This document shows positions 33,107 to 40,648 of a stretch of DNA of 44,441 nucleotides, piece by piece. This stretch comes from Bacillota bacterium (GTDB taxonomy: Bacteria > Bacillota > Clostridia > Clostridiales > Clostridiaceae), in contig JAEZKY010000139.1 of assembly GCA_023435985.1 (NCBI GenBank), positions 1 through 44,441 on the forward strand, written 5' to 3'. Position 1 is the stretch's first letter; the number at the start of each line of letters is the position of its first letter. The translations under genes and the position numbers were made by a program. The notes below the pieces were generated by a model, which did no database searches, had not been told where the DNA came from, and saw nothing but the letters and a program-made list of their open reading frames with translations.

Positions 33107-33158
33107 AATAAGTGGTGCACCCACTTATTATTTTAAAACATATGGTATTGTAATACAA
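33107..33158 (-). promoter_or_regulatory. Promoter with an operator-like dyad for the exported protein
   Basis: On the minus strand TTGTAT (33158-33153), 17 bases and TAAAAT (33135-33130). Directly downstream AATAAGTGG (33107-33115) and CCACTTATT (33121-33129) form a perfect nine-base dyad around TGCAC, at the expected transcription start. The rest of the gap up to 33574 is AT-rich and holds a possible TATAAT at about 33515. Confidence 0.6.
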
Positions 33159-33574
33159 ATTTTATTAAATTATATAATTAAGTAAAATTTTTGTTATTTA
33201 AAAAGTAATTTTTTGTTGACTATTAGTCTTTTATTAAAAATAAAAGTTAACAAAAAACTAGTCTATAGCTGACTTTTAATGATTTATAGTTTAATTTAAA
33301 AAATTATATCTTAAAATTAAAGCATTATTTCATTTGTAGTATAATCTAATTTATTTCAATAAAAAGTTTTCATAAGTTTATATTTTTACATCCTAAAACA
33401 AAAATTAGAAAAATTCTTATATTTTGTGCATGTATTTCTATTAGTAATGCAATATTCTTTTGATCTTTTTAAAAAAATATTTTTTATTGCTAAAAAATAC
33501 TTTTATTTAATATACTATAATTAATTGGTAAATTTAATATTATTTAGGAAAAATAGATTGGAAGTGATATGATT

Positions 33575-34192
33575 ATGAGAAAAACAAAATTTTGTTTGTT
33601 ATTTTTAATAATTTTTCTAACAGCATGCTCAGCAAATACTGCTAATAATACAAATAATTTAGAGGATAATAGTAGTAATAAATCAAGTCAAACCTCCATC
33701 CAGAATAATGATGATTCAACCAAAGAAAAGCAGGTTTCTTCTAATGATAGAATGAAAGAAAATAATGAAGATAATGCTAAAGGTAAAAGTGAAATAAATA
33801 ATAAAGATAAGGCTAATTCAGAACAAAACATTACTGAAAAAGTTAAAAATTATATTTTGAGTGGTCAAGAAAATAAATCAGAAGCACAGAAAATAAAATG
33901 GAGTGAAACTTTTTTAGATAAAGTTGATATTGAAAGTTTATATAAGAAATATATAGACAGTGGAGGAAAAGGTGATAACGTAGAGAACTTTGCGATATAT
34001 ATGACTAAAAATGCACCTGTTTTAAGTAACTGGAAAGAACTATTTGAAAAAGATTTATATGATAATTATGGAGAAAAAGTAGCAAGCTTAGAACCTTTGG
34101 GGAATGATTTATATCAAGCATATGTTATAAAAGAAGGTAAGGAAGTACCTTATGTTGTAGTTTCGGCAAGAACTGGCTATTTTCATGGATAA
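33575..34192 (+). CDS. Small lipoprotein, unknown
   Basis: A 205-residue protein with a lipoprotein signal: RKTKFCLLFLIIFLTACSAN, lipobox LTAC. A long Asn/Ser/Lys-rich linker runs to about residue 85. The C-terminal domain (WSETFLDKVDIESLYKKYID, NFAIYMTKNAPVLSNWKELF, AYVIKEGKEVPYVVVSARTG) is compact and likely folded outside the cell. No family recognised. ATG 33575 is preferred to 33569 because GGAAGTG ends eight bases before it. It precedes the leftward endolysin and shares the terminator region. Confidence 0.65.
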   Translation: MRKTKFCLLFLIIFLTACSANTANNTNNLEDNSSNKSSQTSIQNNDDSTKEKQVSSNDRMKENNEDNAKGKSEINNKDKANSEQNITEKVKNYILSGQENKSEAQKIKWSETFLDKVDIESLYKKYIDSGGKGDNVENFAIYMTKNAPVLSNWKELFEKDLYDNYGEKVASLEPLGNDLYQAYVIKEGKEVPYVVVSARTGYFHG

Positions 34193-34213
34193 GATCTAAT
34201 AACATTATTGCAT

Positions 34214-34248
34214 AAAAAAATCGGCAGCAACGTCATCATTGCTGCCGA
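34214..34248 (-). terminator. Terminator of the endolysin gene
   Basis: TCGGCAGCAA (34221-34230) pairs perfectly with TTGCTGCCGA (34239-34248). Read leftward it is followed by TTTTTTT. It may also stop rightward transcription of the lipoprotein gene, though no T run follows on that side. Confidence 0.85.
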
Positions 34249-34333
34249 CTAGACTTGTATATATGATTTTTGAAAATTAGAAGAAATAAAAGGAAATTAT
34301 GCTTTAGTTCTGACACGAAAATTTATAAATTAC

Positions 34334-35104
34334 TTACCTTACTCTTAAAACTTGTCCTACATAGATGAGATCAGGATTTGAAATTCCATTCCATGCTTGA
34401 AGCTGAGCTACTGTAGTTCCAAACTTTGCAGCGATTCCGCTTAAAGTGTCACCAGACTGAACAGTATAGGTGGTAGTTCCTCCAGAACTTCCAGCAGATA
34501 CCTTAAGAACTTGTCCTACATAGATGAGATCAGGGTTTGAAATTCCATTCCATTCTTGAAGCTGAGCCACTGTAACACCAAATTTTGCAGCAATTCCACT
34601 TAAAGTGTCACCAGCTTGAACAGTATAAGTTGTACCACTAGGTGGTGGAGTAGTTCCGCCTGCAAGGGTGCTATACCATTGCTCAGCCCAAACACCTCTT
34701 TGAGGTTGGTTACGGTTAACAGGTCTTTCATAGTTATTTATAAATACTTCTGCTAAATAAGTAGGAGTACTTGTACTTTGAGTGAATTGTATAAAATTCA
34801 TTGGATAAGCACTTGTTGAATAAAATTGCTGACCATTTTCAAGTTCCCATTGTATTCTTCTGCATTGTGTATCAACAGCCTTGTAATCTAGTCCATTTTG
34901 GCTTGCCCAATTAGTAAGAATAGATTTTGGAGTCCATTGTACTAAACCGTATCCGCCACCTCCGCTGATTTCATCTATATCTGCAATAATCCCAGATTCT
35001 CCTTGCATGTTTCCAAGCATCCCGCAAATAGAATTACTTGTCCACCCCTTGTTTCTAAAAAAAGAATAAATATATCTTGCATTGTCATTCATGTTTTCTG
35101 CCAT
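34334..35104 (-). CDS. Endolysin: phage tail lysozyme domain with two LysM repeats
   Basis: A 256-residue cell-wall hydrolase. Residues 5-145 form a phage_tail_lysozyme domain (ICGMLGNMQGESGI with the Glu expected for catalysis, then GGGYGLVQW). Two LysM peptidoglycan-binding units follow (YTVQAGDTLSGIAAKFGVTV and YTVQSGDTLSGIAAKFGTTV), nearly identical at the DNA level. No signal peptide, so release would need lysis or a holin, none of which is seen here. GGGAGG precedes the ATG. Its promoter fits the BotR/UviA class, pointing to the sigma gene at 30401. Confidence 0.87.
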   Translation of the reverse strand: MAENMNDNARYIYSFFRNKGWTSNSICGMLGNMQGESGIIADIDEISGGGGYGLVQWTPKSILTNWASQNGLDYKAVDTQCRRIQWELENGQQFYSTSAYPMNFIQFTQSTSTPTYLAEVFINNYERPVNRNQPQRGVWAEQWYSTLAGGTTPPPSGTTYTVQAGDTLSGIAAKFGVTVAQLQEWNGISNPDLIYVGQVLKVSAGSSGGTTTYTVQSGDTLSGIAAKFGTTVAQLQAWNGISNPDLIYVGQVLRVR

Positions 35105-35162
35105 TTTTATGACCTCCCTAATTTATTTTTAAGGTTATCAGCGCTGCATAACTTTCACTAAT

Positions 35163-35191
35163 AATAACGTTTTCTCTTTAAAATCTGTAAA
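35163..35191 (-). promoter_or_regulatory. BotR/UviA-class promoter of the endolysin gene
   Basis: On the minus strand TTTACA (35191-35186), a 17-base spacer and GTTATT (35168-35163), 59 bases before the start codon. The published class consensus is TTTACA and GTTATA, so five of six -10 bases match. Confidence 0.55.
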
Positions 35192-35468
35192 CCAGATTTA
35201 CGTTAATTATTACTTGAAAGGATATGATAAAATGGGAAAGATCGAAACAGCAACACAGTGAATGATTAACTTCATTGATTAGCTAATTTATTTATCTCAA
35301 ATGTGAATATAAACTCTTTAATCATGAGAGTCAAAAGTTAGTCGAAGGAACCCTACGTTAATTTACAATCTCAATATATATTCAAATAAGTTATATAAAT
35401 AAGGATTATCGAAATGGATAGCATTTATTATCAGAAATGATTTAAATGCCTAAAATTGAATTGAATGG

Positions 35469-35527
35469 TTGAAATGATGTAAACAACATTGTATAATGTT
35501 TGTTATATATCAAACGTATATAACAAA
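35469..35527 (+). promoter_or_regulatory. Sigma-A promoter with a perfect 11-base dyad at the start site
   Basis: TTGAAA (35469-35474), 17 bases, TATAAT (35492-35497). Immediately after it TTTGTTATATA (35499-35509) and TATATAACAAA (35517-35527) are perfect arms around seven bases. Binding there would block the O-methyltransferase gene. The rest of 35105-35468 has no gene. Confidence 0.7.
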
Positions 35528-35585
35528 AGTTTGCGTAAAGTACTACTGGAATTAAATTAAAATATATTGATTAAGGGGTGATTTT

Positions 35586-36206
35586 GTGAGCAAAATAACA
35601 GAGTATATTGAAAGTTTTATTACTCTTGACAACAAGCAATTAAATGAAATTGTAAAACAAGATGAGGAAAGGAATGATATCCAACCATTTGTAGGAGTAG
35701 AAGCTGGAAGACTTTTAGGCTTATTAATAAGGTCAAACAATGCTAAAAGAGTATTGGAATTTGGTACGTGCCTTGGATATTCTACGGTATGGATGGCACA
35801 AGCTTTAAAGGAAACCGGAGGAAAACTCATATCAGTTGAATATAGGAAAGATTTATATGAAGCAACAAAAAGAAATATTGAATTGGCAGGTTTGTCTGAA
35901 GTTGTGGAGCTAATATGGGGAGACGCAAGTGAAGTAATTAATATGGTTGATGGTCCATTTGATATAATCTTACAGGATTCAGATAAATCATTATATTCAC
36001 CAATGTTAGAAAAGTGTATAAGTTTAACACGTAAAAATGGATTGATAATTGCTGATGATGTTCTTTTTAAACCTATGAATATACCAGAAAAATTTAGTGA
36101 ACCAGTACACCAATATGTTAAAAAAATTTTTGCAGATAAGCGTCTTTATAGTACTATGCTCCCGATAGGTGATGGTGTGGCTATTAGCGTGAAACTTTGT
36201 GATTAA
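35586..36206 (+). CDS. O-methyltransferase, CCoAOMT-like
   Basis: A 206-residue class I methyltransferase. RVLEFGTCLGYSTVWMAQAL is motif I, KLISVEYRKDLYEATKRNIE motif II and FDIILQDSDKSLY the metal-binding acidic segment of catechol or caffeoyl-CoA O-methyltransferases; IIADDVLF continues the metal site. Probably a divalent-metal O-methyltransferase acting on a catechol-like small molecule. GTG start at 35586 with a GGGGTGA box nine bases upstream. It is followed directly by the best complete copy of the dispersed repeat. Confidence 0.83.
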   Translation: MSKITEYIESFITLDNKQLNEIVKQDEERNDIQPFVGVEAGRLLGLLIRSNNAKRVLEFGTCLGYSTVWMAQALKETGGKLISVEYRKDLYEATKRNIELAGLSEVVELIWGDASEVINMVDGPFDIILQDSDKSLYSPMLEKCISLTRKNGLIIADDVLFKPMNIPEKFSEPVHQYVKKIFADKRLYSTMLPIGDGVAISVKLCD

Positions 36207-36217
36207 AATAATATATT

Positions 36218-36388
36218 TTTAAATAAATAGTAAATTATAAAATCGTATTATTCAAGAAATTGAATTTGCGATTTTTTTTAGTGCGTCATTCTGAAATGTT
36301 ACGCAGTATGTAGAAATTACGTAGCAAATTAAAAAGATGATCTTTGAAAATTAAATAATGAGATTTTACAAAATATGCTATAATTAAT
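36218..36388 (+). repeat. Best complete A-B copy of the dispersed repeat
   Basis: A half: AAATAAATAGTAAATTATAA then the two-part terminator AAATCG/CGATTT and ATTCAA/TTGAAT (36240-36274) with T8. Linker: GTGCGTCATTCTGAAATG. B half: ACGCAGTATGTAGAAATTAC, GATCTTTGAAAATTAAATAA, TTTTACAAAATATG and extended -10 TG-C-TATAAT with the hexamer at 36379-36384. It ends one methyltransferase transcript and can start the next. Confidence 0.85.
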
Positions 36389-36449
36389 GCAGAATAGTAA
36401 ATTATGGTGAAGAAAATTTATATATAAATATTGAAAGGATGATAAGTTT

Positions 36450-37256
36450 GTGGAAAATAATGTATATACAAATGCGGATAGATTTCTGGGCTTTGCTGAT
36501 GTTTATAATAATGCATGACCTAAATGCCCTGAAAAAGTTAAAGAGATATTACTTAAATATTTAGGAAAAAGTCCATCTGTTGTTGTAGACTTGGGATGTG
36601 GTACTGGCCTTTCCACAACAATTTGGAGTGAAGTAAGTAATGAAGTCATTGGTATAGAACCAAGTAAAGATATGATTAAATTAGCAAGAGAAAAGGCTTC
36701 TGATTTAGAGAATGTTAATTTCGTTTCTGGATTTTCGGACAACACTGGATTAGAAAATAGTTCAGTAGATATCATTACATGTTCTCAATCATTTCACTGG
36801 ATGAATCCAGAAACCACATTGAATGAAGCGTCAAGAATATTAAAGAAAGGAGGTGTTTTTGCAGTTTATGATTGTGACTGGCCGCCTGTATGCAATTGGA
36901 AAGCAGAATTTGAATATAAAAAACTTTTTAAGAAAGTTACGGAAATTGAAGCAAAATATTCGAATATTAAAGACAGTTTTGTGAAATTTGACAAAGAAAA
37001 TCATCTTTCTAATATTAAAAATAGTTTGAATTTTCGATATGTAAGAGAAATTGTTTTTTCAAATACTGAAATTTGTAATGCAGAAAGATTTATTGAAATT
37101 GCTTTGAGTCAAGGAGGACTACAATCTATCATAAAATATAACATAGATGAAATAAATCCATTTATATTGGCTTTTAAAGAGAAAATTATTGATATTTTTG
37201 GTACAGCTCAATTTAAAATAGATTTTTGTTACCGTATGAGAATTGGAGTTAAATAG
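36450..37256 (+). pseudogene. Class I methyltransferase interrupted by one TGA
   Basis: GTG 36450 with AAAGGATG upstream begins a 268-codon frame. After codon 22 (FLGFADVYNNA) there is TGA at 36516-36518, then PKCPEKVKEILLKYL and motif I VVVDLGCGTGLST continue in frame. Family members have an Arg-Pro here (Y-x-x-x-R-P), so the TGA probably replaced an Arg codon (CGA or AGA). The rest (GIEPSKDMIKLAREKASDLE, FHWMNPETTLNEASRIL) is intact. A recent nonsense mutation, sequencing error or read-through are possible. The promoter is probably the B half upstream. Confidence 0.75.
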
Positions 37257-37281
37257 AAATATACTGCACAATTTTAAAATA

Positions 37282-37370
37282 CTACGCAATATGTAGATTT
37301 GGTGAAGTAAATAAAATATATTCTTTGAAAACTGAATAATGTGATATTTAAAAATCTGTTATAATATTTA
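37282..37370 (+). repeat. B half of the dispersed repeat
   Basis: TACGCAATATGTAGATTTGG, ATTCTTTGAAAACTGAATAA, then an extended -10 TG-T-TATAAT with the hexamer at 37360-37365. Linker-like GCACAATTTTAAAAT precedes it, 8 bases after the methyltransferase stop, but no A half. It stands 39 bases before the HxlR remnant. Confidence 0.75.
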
Positions 37371-37408
37371 TTAAACAAAAGAAAGTTTATTTAATAGATA
37401 TTATTGAT

Positions 37409-37736
37409 ATGGATGTTAAGGTTAAGAAGATATGCCTGTTTGTGATGTTGCAACAAATGTACAGATATTGGGCAGTAAGTGGAAACTATTAATTATAAGA
37501 GATTTAATAGATGGACCAAAGTGAAACAGTGAATTATTAAAGTCTCTTCAAGGTTATCACAAAAGATTTTAACTCAGTCATTAAAATCAATGATTGAAGA
37601 TGGGATTATTGACCGCATTGATTTTAATAAAAAGCTTTTACATGTGGAGTATAAGCTATCTACTTTAGGTGAAAGTTTAAAGCCAGTTATTGAAACAATT
37701 AAGCAATTGGGACATTTGTATAAAGAACAATTATAG
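37409..37736 (+). pseudogene. HxlR-family regulator, broken
   Basis: Parts of an HxlR winged-helix protein appear in three frames. From ATG 37409 the frame reads MDVKVKKIC; a one-base loss shifts to VCDVATNVQILGSKWKLLII, which meets an in-frame TGA after DLIDGPK where the family has Arg (G-P-K-R-F); NSELLKSLQG follows, and a second shift leads to SQKILTQSLKSMIEDGIID up to TAG 37734-37736. Three lesions make function impossible. It would have been a redox or xenobiotic regulator, perhaps of the nitroreductase 73 bases downstream. Confidence 0.75.
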
Positions 37737-37808
37737 GAACCTTTTTGTGCGTACTGTTCATATAAAAAAAGTCTTGATATAATAGTTTTATGAAGGAGCT
37801 GATATTAT

Positions 37809-38372
37809 ATGAAGACAGTTTTAGAAGTTATAAAAGAAAGAAGATCTATAAGATTTTTTAAAGAAGAACAGATAAAAAAAGAAGAGTTAGAGAAAATTTT
37901 AGAGGCTGGTTTATGGGCGCCGTGTGCAGGAAGCCGACAAGAGGTGAAATTTGTTGTAGTTCAAGATAAGAGATTAAATGATGAATTGGGAAAGATAAAT
38001 AGAGAACTTTTCGGAACTGCAAGGAGAAATGATAAATCAAGTGGAAGTATTGCTGATGATGATAGTATTAAAAGTGCTTTTTATAAAGCTCCTGTAGTAA
38101 TTTATTTATTTGCACCAGATAATTATTCTGATGCAATTCAGGACTGTTGTGTTGCAAGTCAAAATATTATGATTGAAGCAGCAGAAATAAATATTGGCTC
38201 TGTTTATATTTCAAGAGGAGAAAAAACATTTGAAACTGAATTAGGTAAGAAAAGTAAGGAAAAATGGGGATTAGATAGTACTTATCAATGTCATAGTATT
38301 ATTCCTATTGGTTACATATCTAAAAATGGTAAACCACATCCAAGGAAAGAAAATAGAATTATTTTTGATTAA
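37809..38372 (+). CDS. Nitroreductase-family FMN protein
   Basis: A 187-residue nitroreductase-like flavoprotein. The opening VLEVIKERRSIRFFKEEQIK is the FMN-phosphate R-R-S-x-R motif; EAGLWAPCAGSRQEVKFVVV follows as the conserved A-P-x-x-x-N/R block, and an IPIGYISKNGKPHPRKEN tail closes the FMN site. Such enzymes reduce nitro compounds, quinones or enones. AAGGAG precedes the ATG. A broken HxlR gene lies just upstream, the usual partner regulator of such genes, so it may now be unregulated. Confidence 0.83.
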   Translation: MKTVLEVIKERRSIRFFKEEQIKKEELEKILEAGLWAPCAGSRQEVKFVVVQDKRLNDELGKINRELFGTARRNDKSSGSIADDDSIKSAFYKAPVVIYLFAPDNYSDAIQDCCVASQNIMIEAAEINIGSVYISRGEKTFETELGKKSKEKWGLDSTYQCHSIIPIGYISKNGKPHPRKENRIIFD

Positions 38373-38414
38373 AAAGATTTATGTATTGTTTAAAATTTAA
38401 TAACGTATTTAAAC

Positions 38415-38456
38415 ATCACATTATCATAGTAATAGATAGATAATGTGATATTTTTT
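38415..38456 (+). terminator. Terminator of the nitroreductase gene
   Basis: ATCACATTATC (38415-38425) pairs perfectly with GATAATGTGAT (38439-38449), followed by ATTTTTT. Confidence 0.88.
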
Positions 38457-38560
38457 ATGTACAATACTTCACAATATTACTAAATTATGCAGTAGTTTAA
38501 TACTCACGTAAAACATAATAGAGAGTAACACATCAAATGAAAATTAAACGATACGTCATT

Positions 38561-38579
38561 TACCATAAAATGGTATAAT
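38561..38579 (+). promoter_or_regulatory. Promoter -10 inside a TACCAT/ATGGTA dyad
   Basis: TACCAT-AAA-ATGGTA (38561-38575) overlaps TATAAT (38574-38579), 48 bases before the glycosyltransferase start. It is closely similar to the site at 7397-7414. Confidence 0.45.
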
Positions 38580-38627
38580 ATATATGCGGTTAATTTAAGC
38601 GCAAAAATATATAGAGGAGTAGATTAT

Positions 38628-39767
38628 ATGAGAATTCTAATTACGCCAATGTCAGCAATGGTTGAAACAAAAGGGCCATTTTCAAGAGCTACATTGTTAG
38701 CAAATGAATTTATTAAGAAAGGCCATGAAGTAGCATTATGTGCAGCAGAAGATCCAAACTATCATAGCATAGAAAACGTAAAAAATTATTATGCTCCTAT
38801 CCCATCAATATTAGGAATTTCTGAATTAGCAGATAAAAGTACCTTAAAAGAGGCACACGAAAAAACGATGAATAGTTTTGAAGATGTTTTGAATTTTATA
38901 GGAGCAATTGATGAAGAATTTTTTGCAAATGATGTATATTACATTAGAAAAGCAATACAAGAATTTAAGCCAGATGCGATTTATTCAGAATTTAGGGTGG
39001 CAGCTATTGTTGCTGCTAAACTAGAAGGTATAAAAGTTGCTACGGGGTTTAGCTTTCCAGTACAAAAAAGTTTTGCATGTAATCCTGAGTATAGTGGAGG
39101 AGTAAATAAATATTTAGAAAAGAACAATTTAAATAAGGTAGAATCTGTTTTAGAAATTTTTGATTGGGCTGATTTAAAGATTGTTCCAAGTTCACATGAA
39201 ATAGAACCAATGGAGGGAGAAAATATAATTTTTGTTGGACCACTTTCATTGCCAAATAGTATACAGGTCAAAGGCGAAAAAAATAAAATAGTTGCATATA
39301 TGGGGAATGGCACAGTATCACCTATGAAATTAATAGAAGAATTAACTAAGGCTTTTGAAAATTCTAAATATCAAGTTTATATTGCGACAGAGCAGGTTGA
39401 ACCATATAAAAAAAATAATATAACTGTGAATAAAAAATTTGACTTTAGTAAGTTAATGCCAGAAGCAATAGTATATATAAATCATGGTGGTCAAAATAGT
39501 ATTATGACAGGTTTAATATATGGAGTTCCACAAATTATGTGTCCAGGGAATGTATTTGAAAGAAAGTATAATGCATCTTCTATAGTCAAATTAAATGCTG
39601 GAAAGATGGTAGAAGTAAATGATTTTAATTGCAAAACAATAAAAGGAATAGTTGATGAATTTAATGAAAATAAAACATATGAAAATAACGCCAAGAAAGA
39701 AGGAGAAGTCCTATTGAGTCTTGGAGGAGTTAATAAGGTAATCCAAGCTATTGAAGCACAAGTATAG
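38628..39767 (+). CDS. Glycosyltransferase, GT1 (MGT/UGT-like)
   Basis: A 379-residue GT-B glycosyltransferase. The N-terminal acceptor domain begins RILITPMSAMVETKGPFSRA with a helix rich in small residues and KKGHEVALCAAEDPNY; the C-terminal donor domain contains VAYMGNGTVSPMKLIEELTK and the GT1 signature INHGGQNSIMTGLIYGVPQI then CPGNVFERKYNA. It probably transfers a sugar from a UDP or dTDP donor to a hydrophobic small molecule such as a macrolide or phenolic. GAGGAG precedes the ATG. No membrane span. Confidence 0.85.
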   Translation: MRILITPMSAMVETKGPFSRATLLANEFIKKGHEVALCAAEDPNYHSIENVKNYYAPIPSILGISELADKSTLKEAHEKTMNSFEDVLNFIGAIDEEFFANDVYYIRKAIQEFKPDAIYSEFRVAAIVAAKLEGIKVATGFSFPVQKSFACNPEYSGGVNKYLEKNNLNKVESVLEIFDWADLKIVPSSHEIEPMEGENIIFVGPLSLPNSIQVKGEKNKIVAYMGNGTVSPMKLIEELTKAFENSKYQVYIATEQVEPYKKNNITVNKKFDFSKLMPEAIVYINHGGQNSIMTGLIYGVPQIMCPGNVFERKYNASSIVKLNAGKMVEVNDFNCKTIKGIVDEFNENKTYENNAKKEGEVLLSLGGVNKVIQAIEAQV

Positions 39768-39785
39768 TGTGAAAAAAATATATAT

Positions 39786-39854
39786 AATGCAATTATCAAT
39801 GAAATTGAAAATTGGTTTGATGTTCAAGAAAGTATTGAAAAAATTTTAGATTAA
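39786..39854 (+). other. Possible tail of a lost gene
   Basis: A start-less frame reads NAIINEIENWFDVQESIEKI and ends with LD and TAA. It looks like an amphipathic protein C terminus. No family can be named from 23 residues. Confidence 0.25.
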
Positions 39855-39980
39855 TATATAATGTAACTATACTAAAATATAAACATGAAAAAAATATAAA
39901 TGTAAAGGTGATGTAAATATGCTAAAAGAGGTAGTTTTAAATTAAACTAACTGAATAGAGATTATTTTAAAAAGTATATG

Positions 39981-40306
39981 AAAAAAGCTTGAATAATTCA
40001 AGTTTTATTTGTGGCATAATCAATTAATGAGAATGTTGATATCGCCATGTTTATTTGTGCACTCTAAAAATAATCAATATATAATGAGCATGTTACATCT
40101 TTATCATAAGAATAGGAAGCCGTGTTCTAAACACGGTATTTTTATGCCTATTTTTATTACATTTATAGATATGTTATGAGATTTTAATTTATATAGTTTA
40201 ATTATAAACTGTATAAATTAAAGTTGTATATTTCATGTTTGTATTTACGTTATATGATTATAAGGCTGTAAATGAATTTCTATGTTCATCTGCAGCCTTT
40301 TTTTAT
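39981..40306 (+). terminator. Three tandem terminators ahead of the tet-like operon
   Basis: Hairpin 1: CTTGAAT/ATTCAAG (39988-40002) then TTTTATTT. Hairpin 2: CCGTGT/ACACGG (40120-40136) then TATTTTTA. Hairpin 3: AAGGCTG/CAGCCTT with inner ATGAA/TTCAT (40262-40299) then a T9 run. The third sits 21 bases before a ribosome site and is the best candidate for an attenuator, the mode of control known for tet(P) and tet(M). The remainder of 39768-40326 shows no gene; a short ATG frame at about 39919 has eight codons. Confidence 0.7.
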
Positions 40307-40326
40307 TTATTTTTAAGGAGAATATT

Positions 40327-40413
40327 ATGAAAATTTATATATTTAAAATTGAAGATTGCAAAAGAAAGAGAAATTTTTTAAGAAATACTAGGATGGTGAT
40401 TATTAATGGTTAA
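40327..40413 (+). CDS. 28-codon frame, possible leader peptide
   Basis: AAGGAG (40315-40320) lies six bases before ATG 40327. The frame reads KIYIFKIEDCKRKRNFLRNT and ends at TAA 40411-40413, overlapping the MFS start by eight bases. The strong ribosome site, high Lys/Arg content and position just after an attenuator-like hairpin suggest a leader peptide; it could equally be a gene fragment. Confidence 0.4.
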   Translation: MKIYIFKIEDCKRKRNFLRNTRMVIING

Positions 40414-40648
40414 TAGACTTTCAGTATATAAAATTTATTTATTATTTTCAGCTATTACCGCTATGTGTTTTTCATTGACAGCTACAGTTATGATAGTGTA
40501 TCACATTGAAAATGTTCATTTAAATCCACTTCAGCTTATACTTCTTGGAACTGCTTTAGAAACAGCATGTTTTATATTTGAAATTCCTACAGGTATAGTT
40601 GCAGATGTTTATAGAGTTGGAGGTGGCGATTATGAAGAAAACAATTAA
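40406..40648 (+). pseudogene. MFS efflux pump with large internal deletion (TetA(P)-like)
   Basis: An 80-codon frame. Residues 1-69 are the start of a major facilitator: VYKIYLLFSAITAMCFSLTA, LNPLQLILLGTALETACFIF and EIPTGIVADVY, which is motif A region just reached. It then jumps to RVGGGDYEENN and stops 17 bases inside the next gene. Full-length pumps are about 400-420 residues. tetA(P) and tetB(P) of C. perfringens are also known to overlap by 17 bases, so the last 11 codons may be the true C terminus, preserved by an internal deletion. Confidence 0.7.

Noticed and set aside
34372..34626. Near-identical DNA repeats near the endolysin 3' end
   Set aside because: These are the two LysM domains inside the coding sequence, an ordinary domain duplication, not a separate element.
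34334..35104. Endolysin as evidence of a resident prophage
   Set aside because: No capsid, tail, terminase, integrase or holin gene is nearby, so a prophage cannot be supported from this window.
36516..36518. TGA as a selenocysteine codon
   Set aside because: The family position is Arg-Pro, not Cys, and no SECIS-like hairpin is evident just downstream; a nonsense change is simpler.
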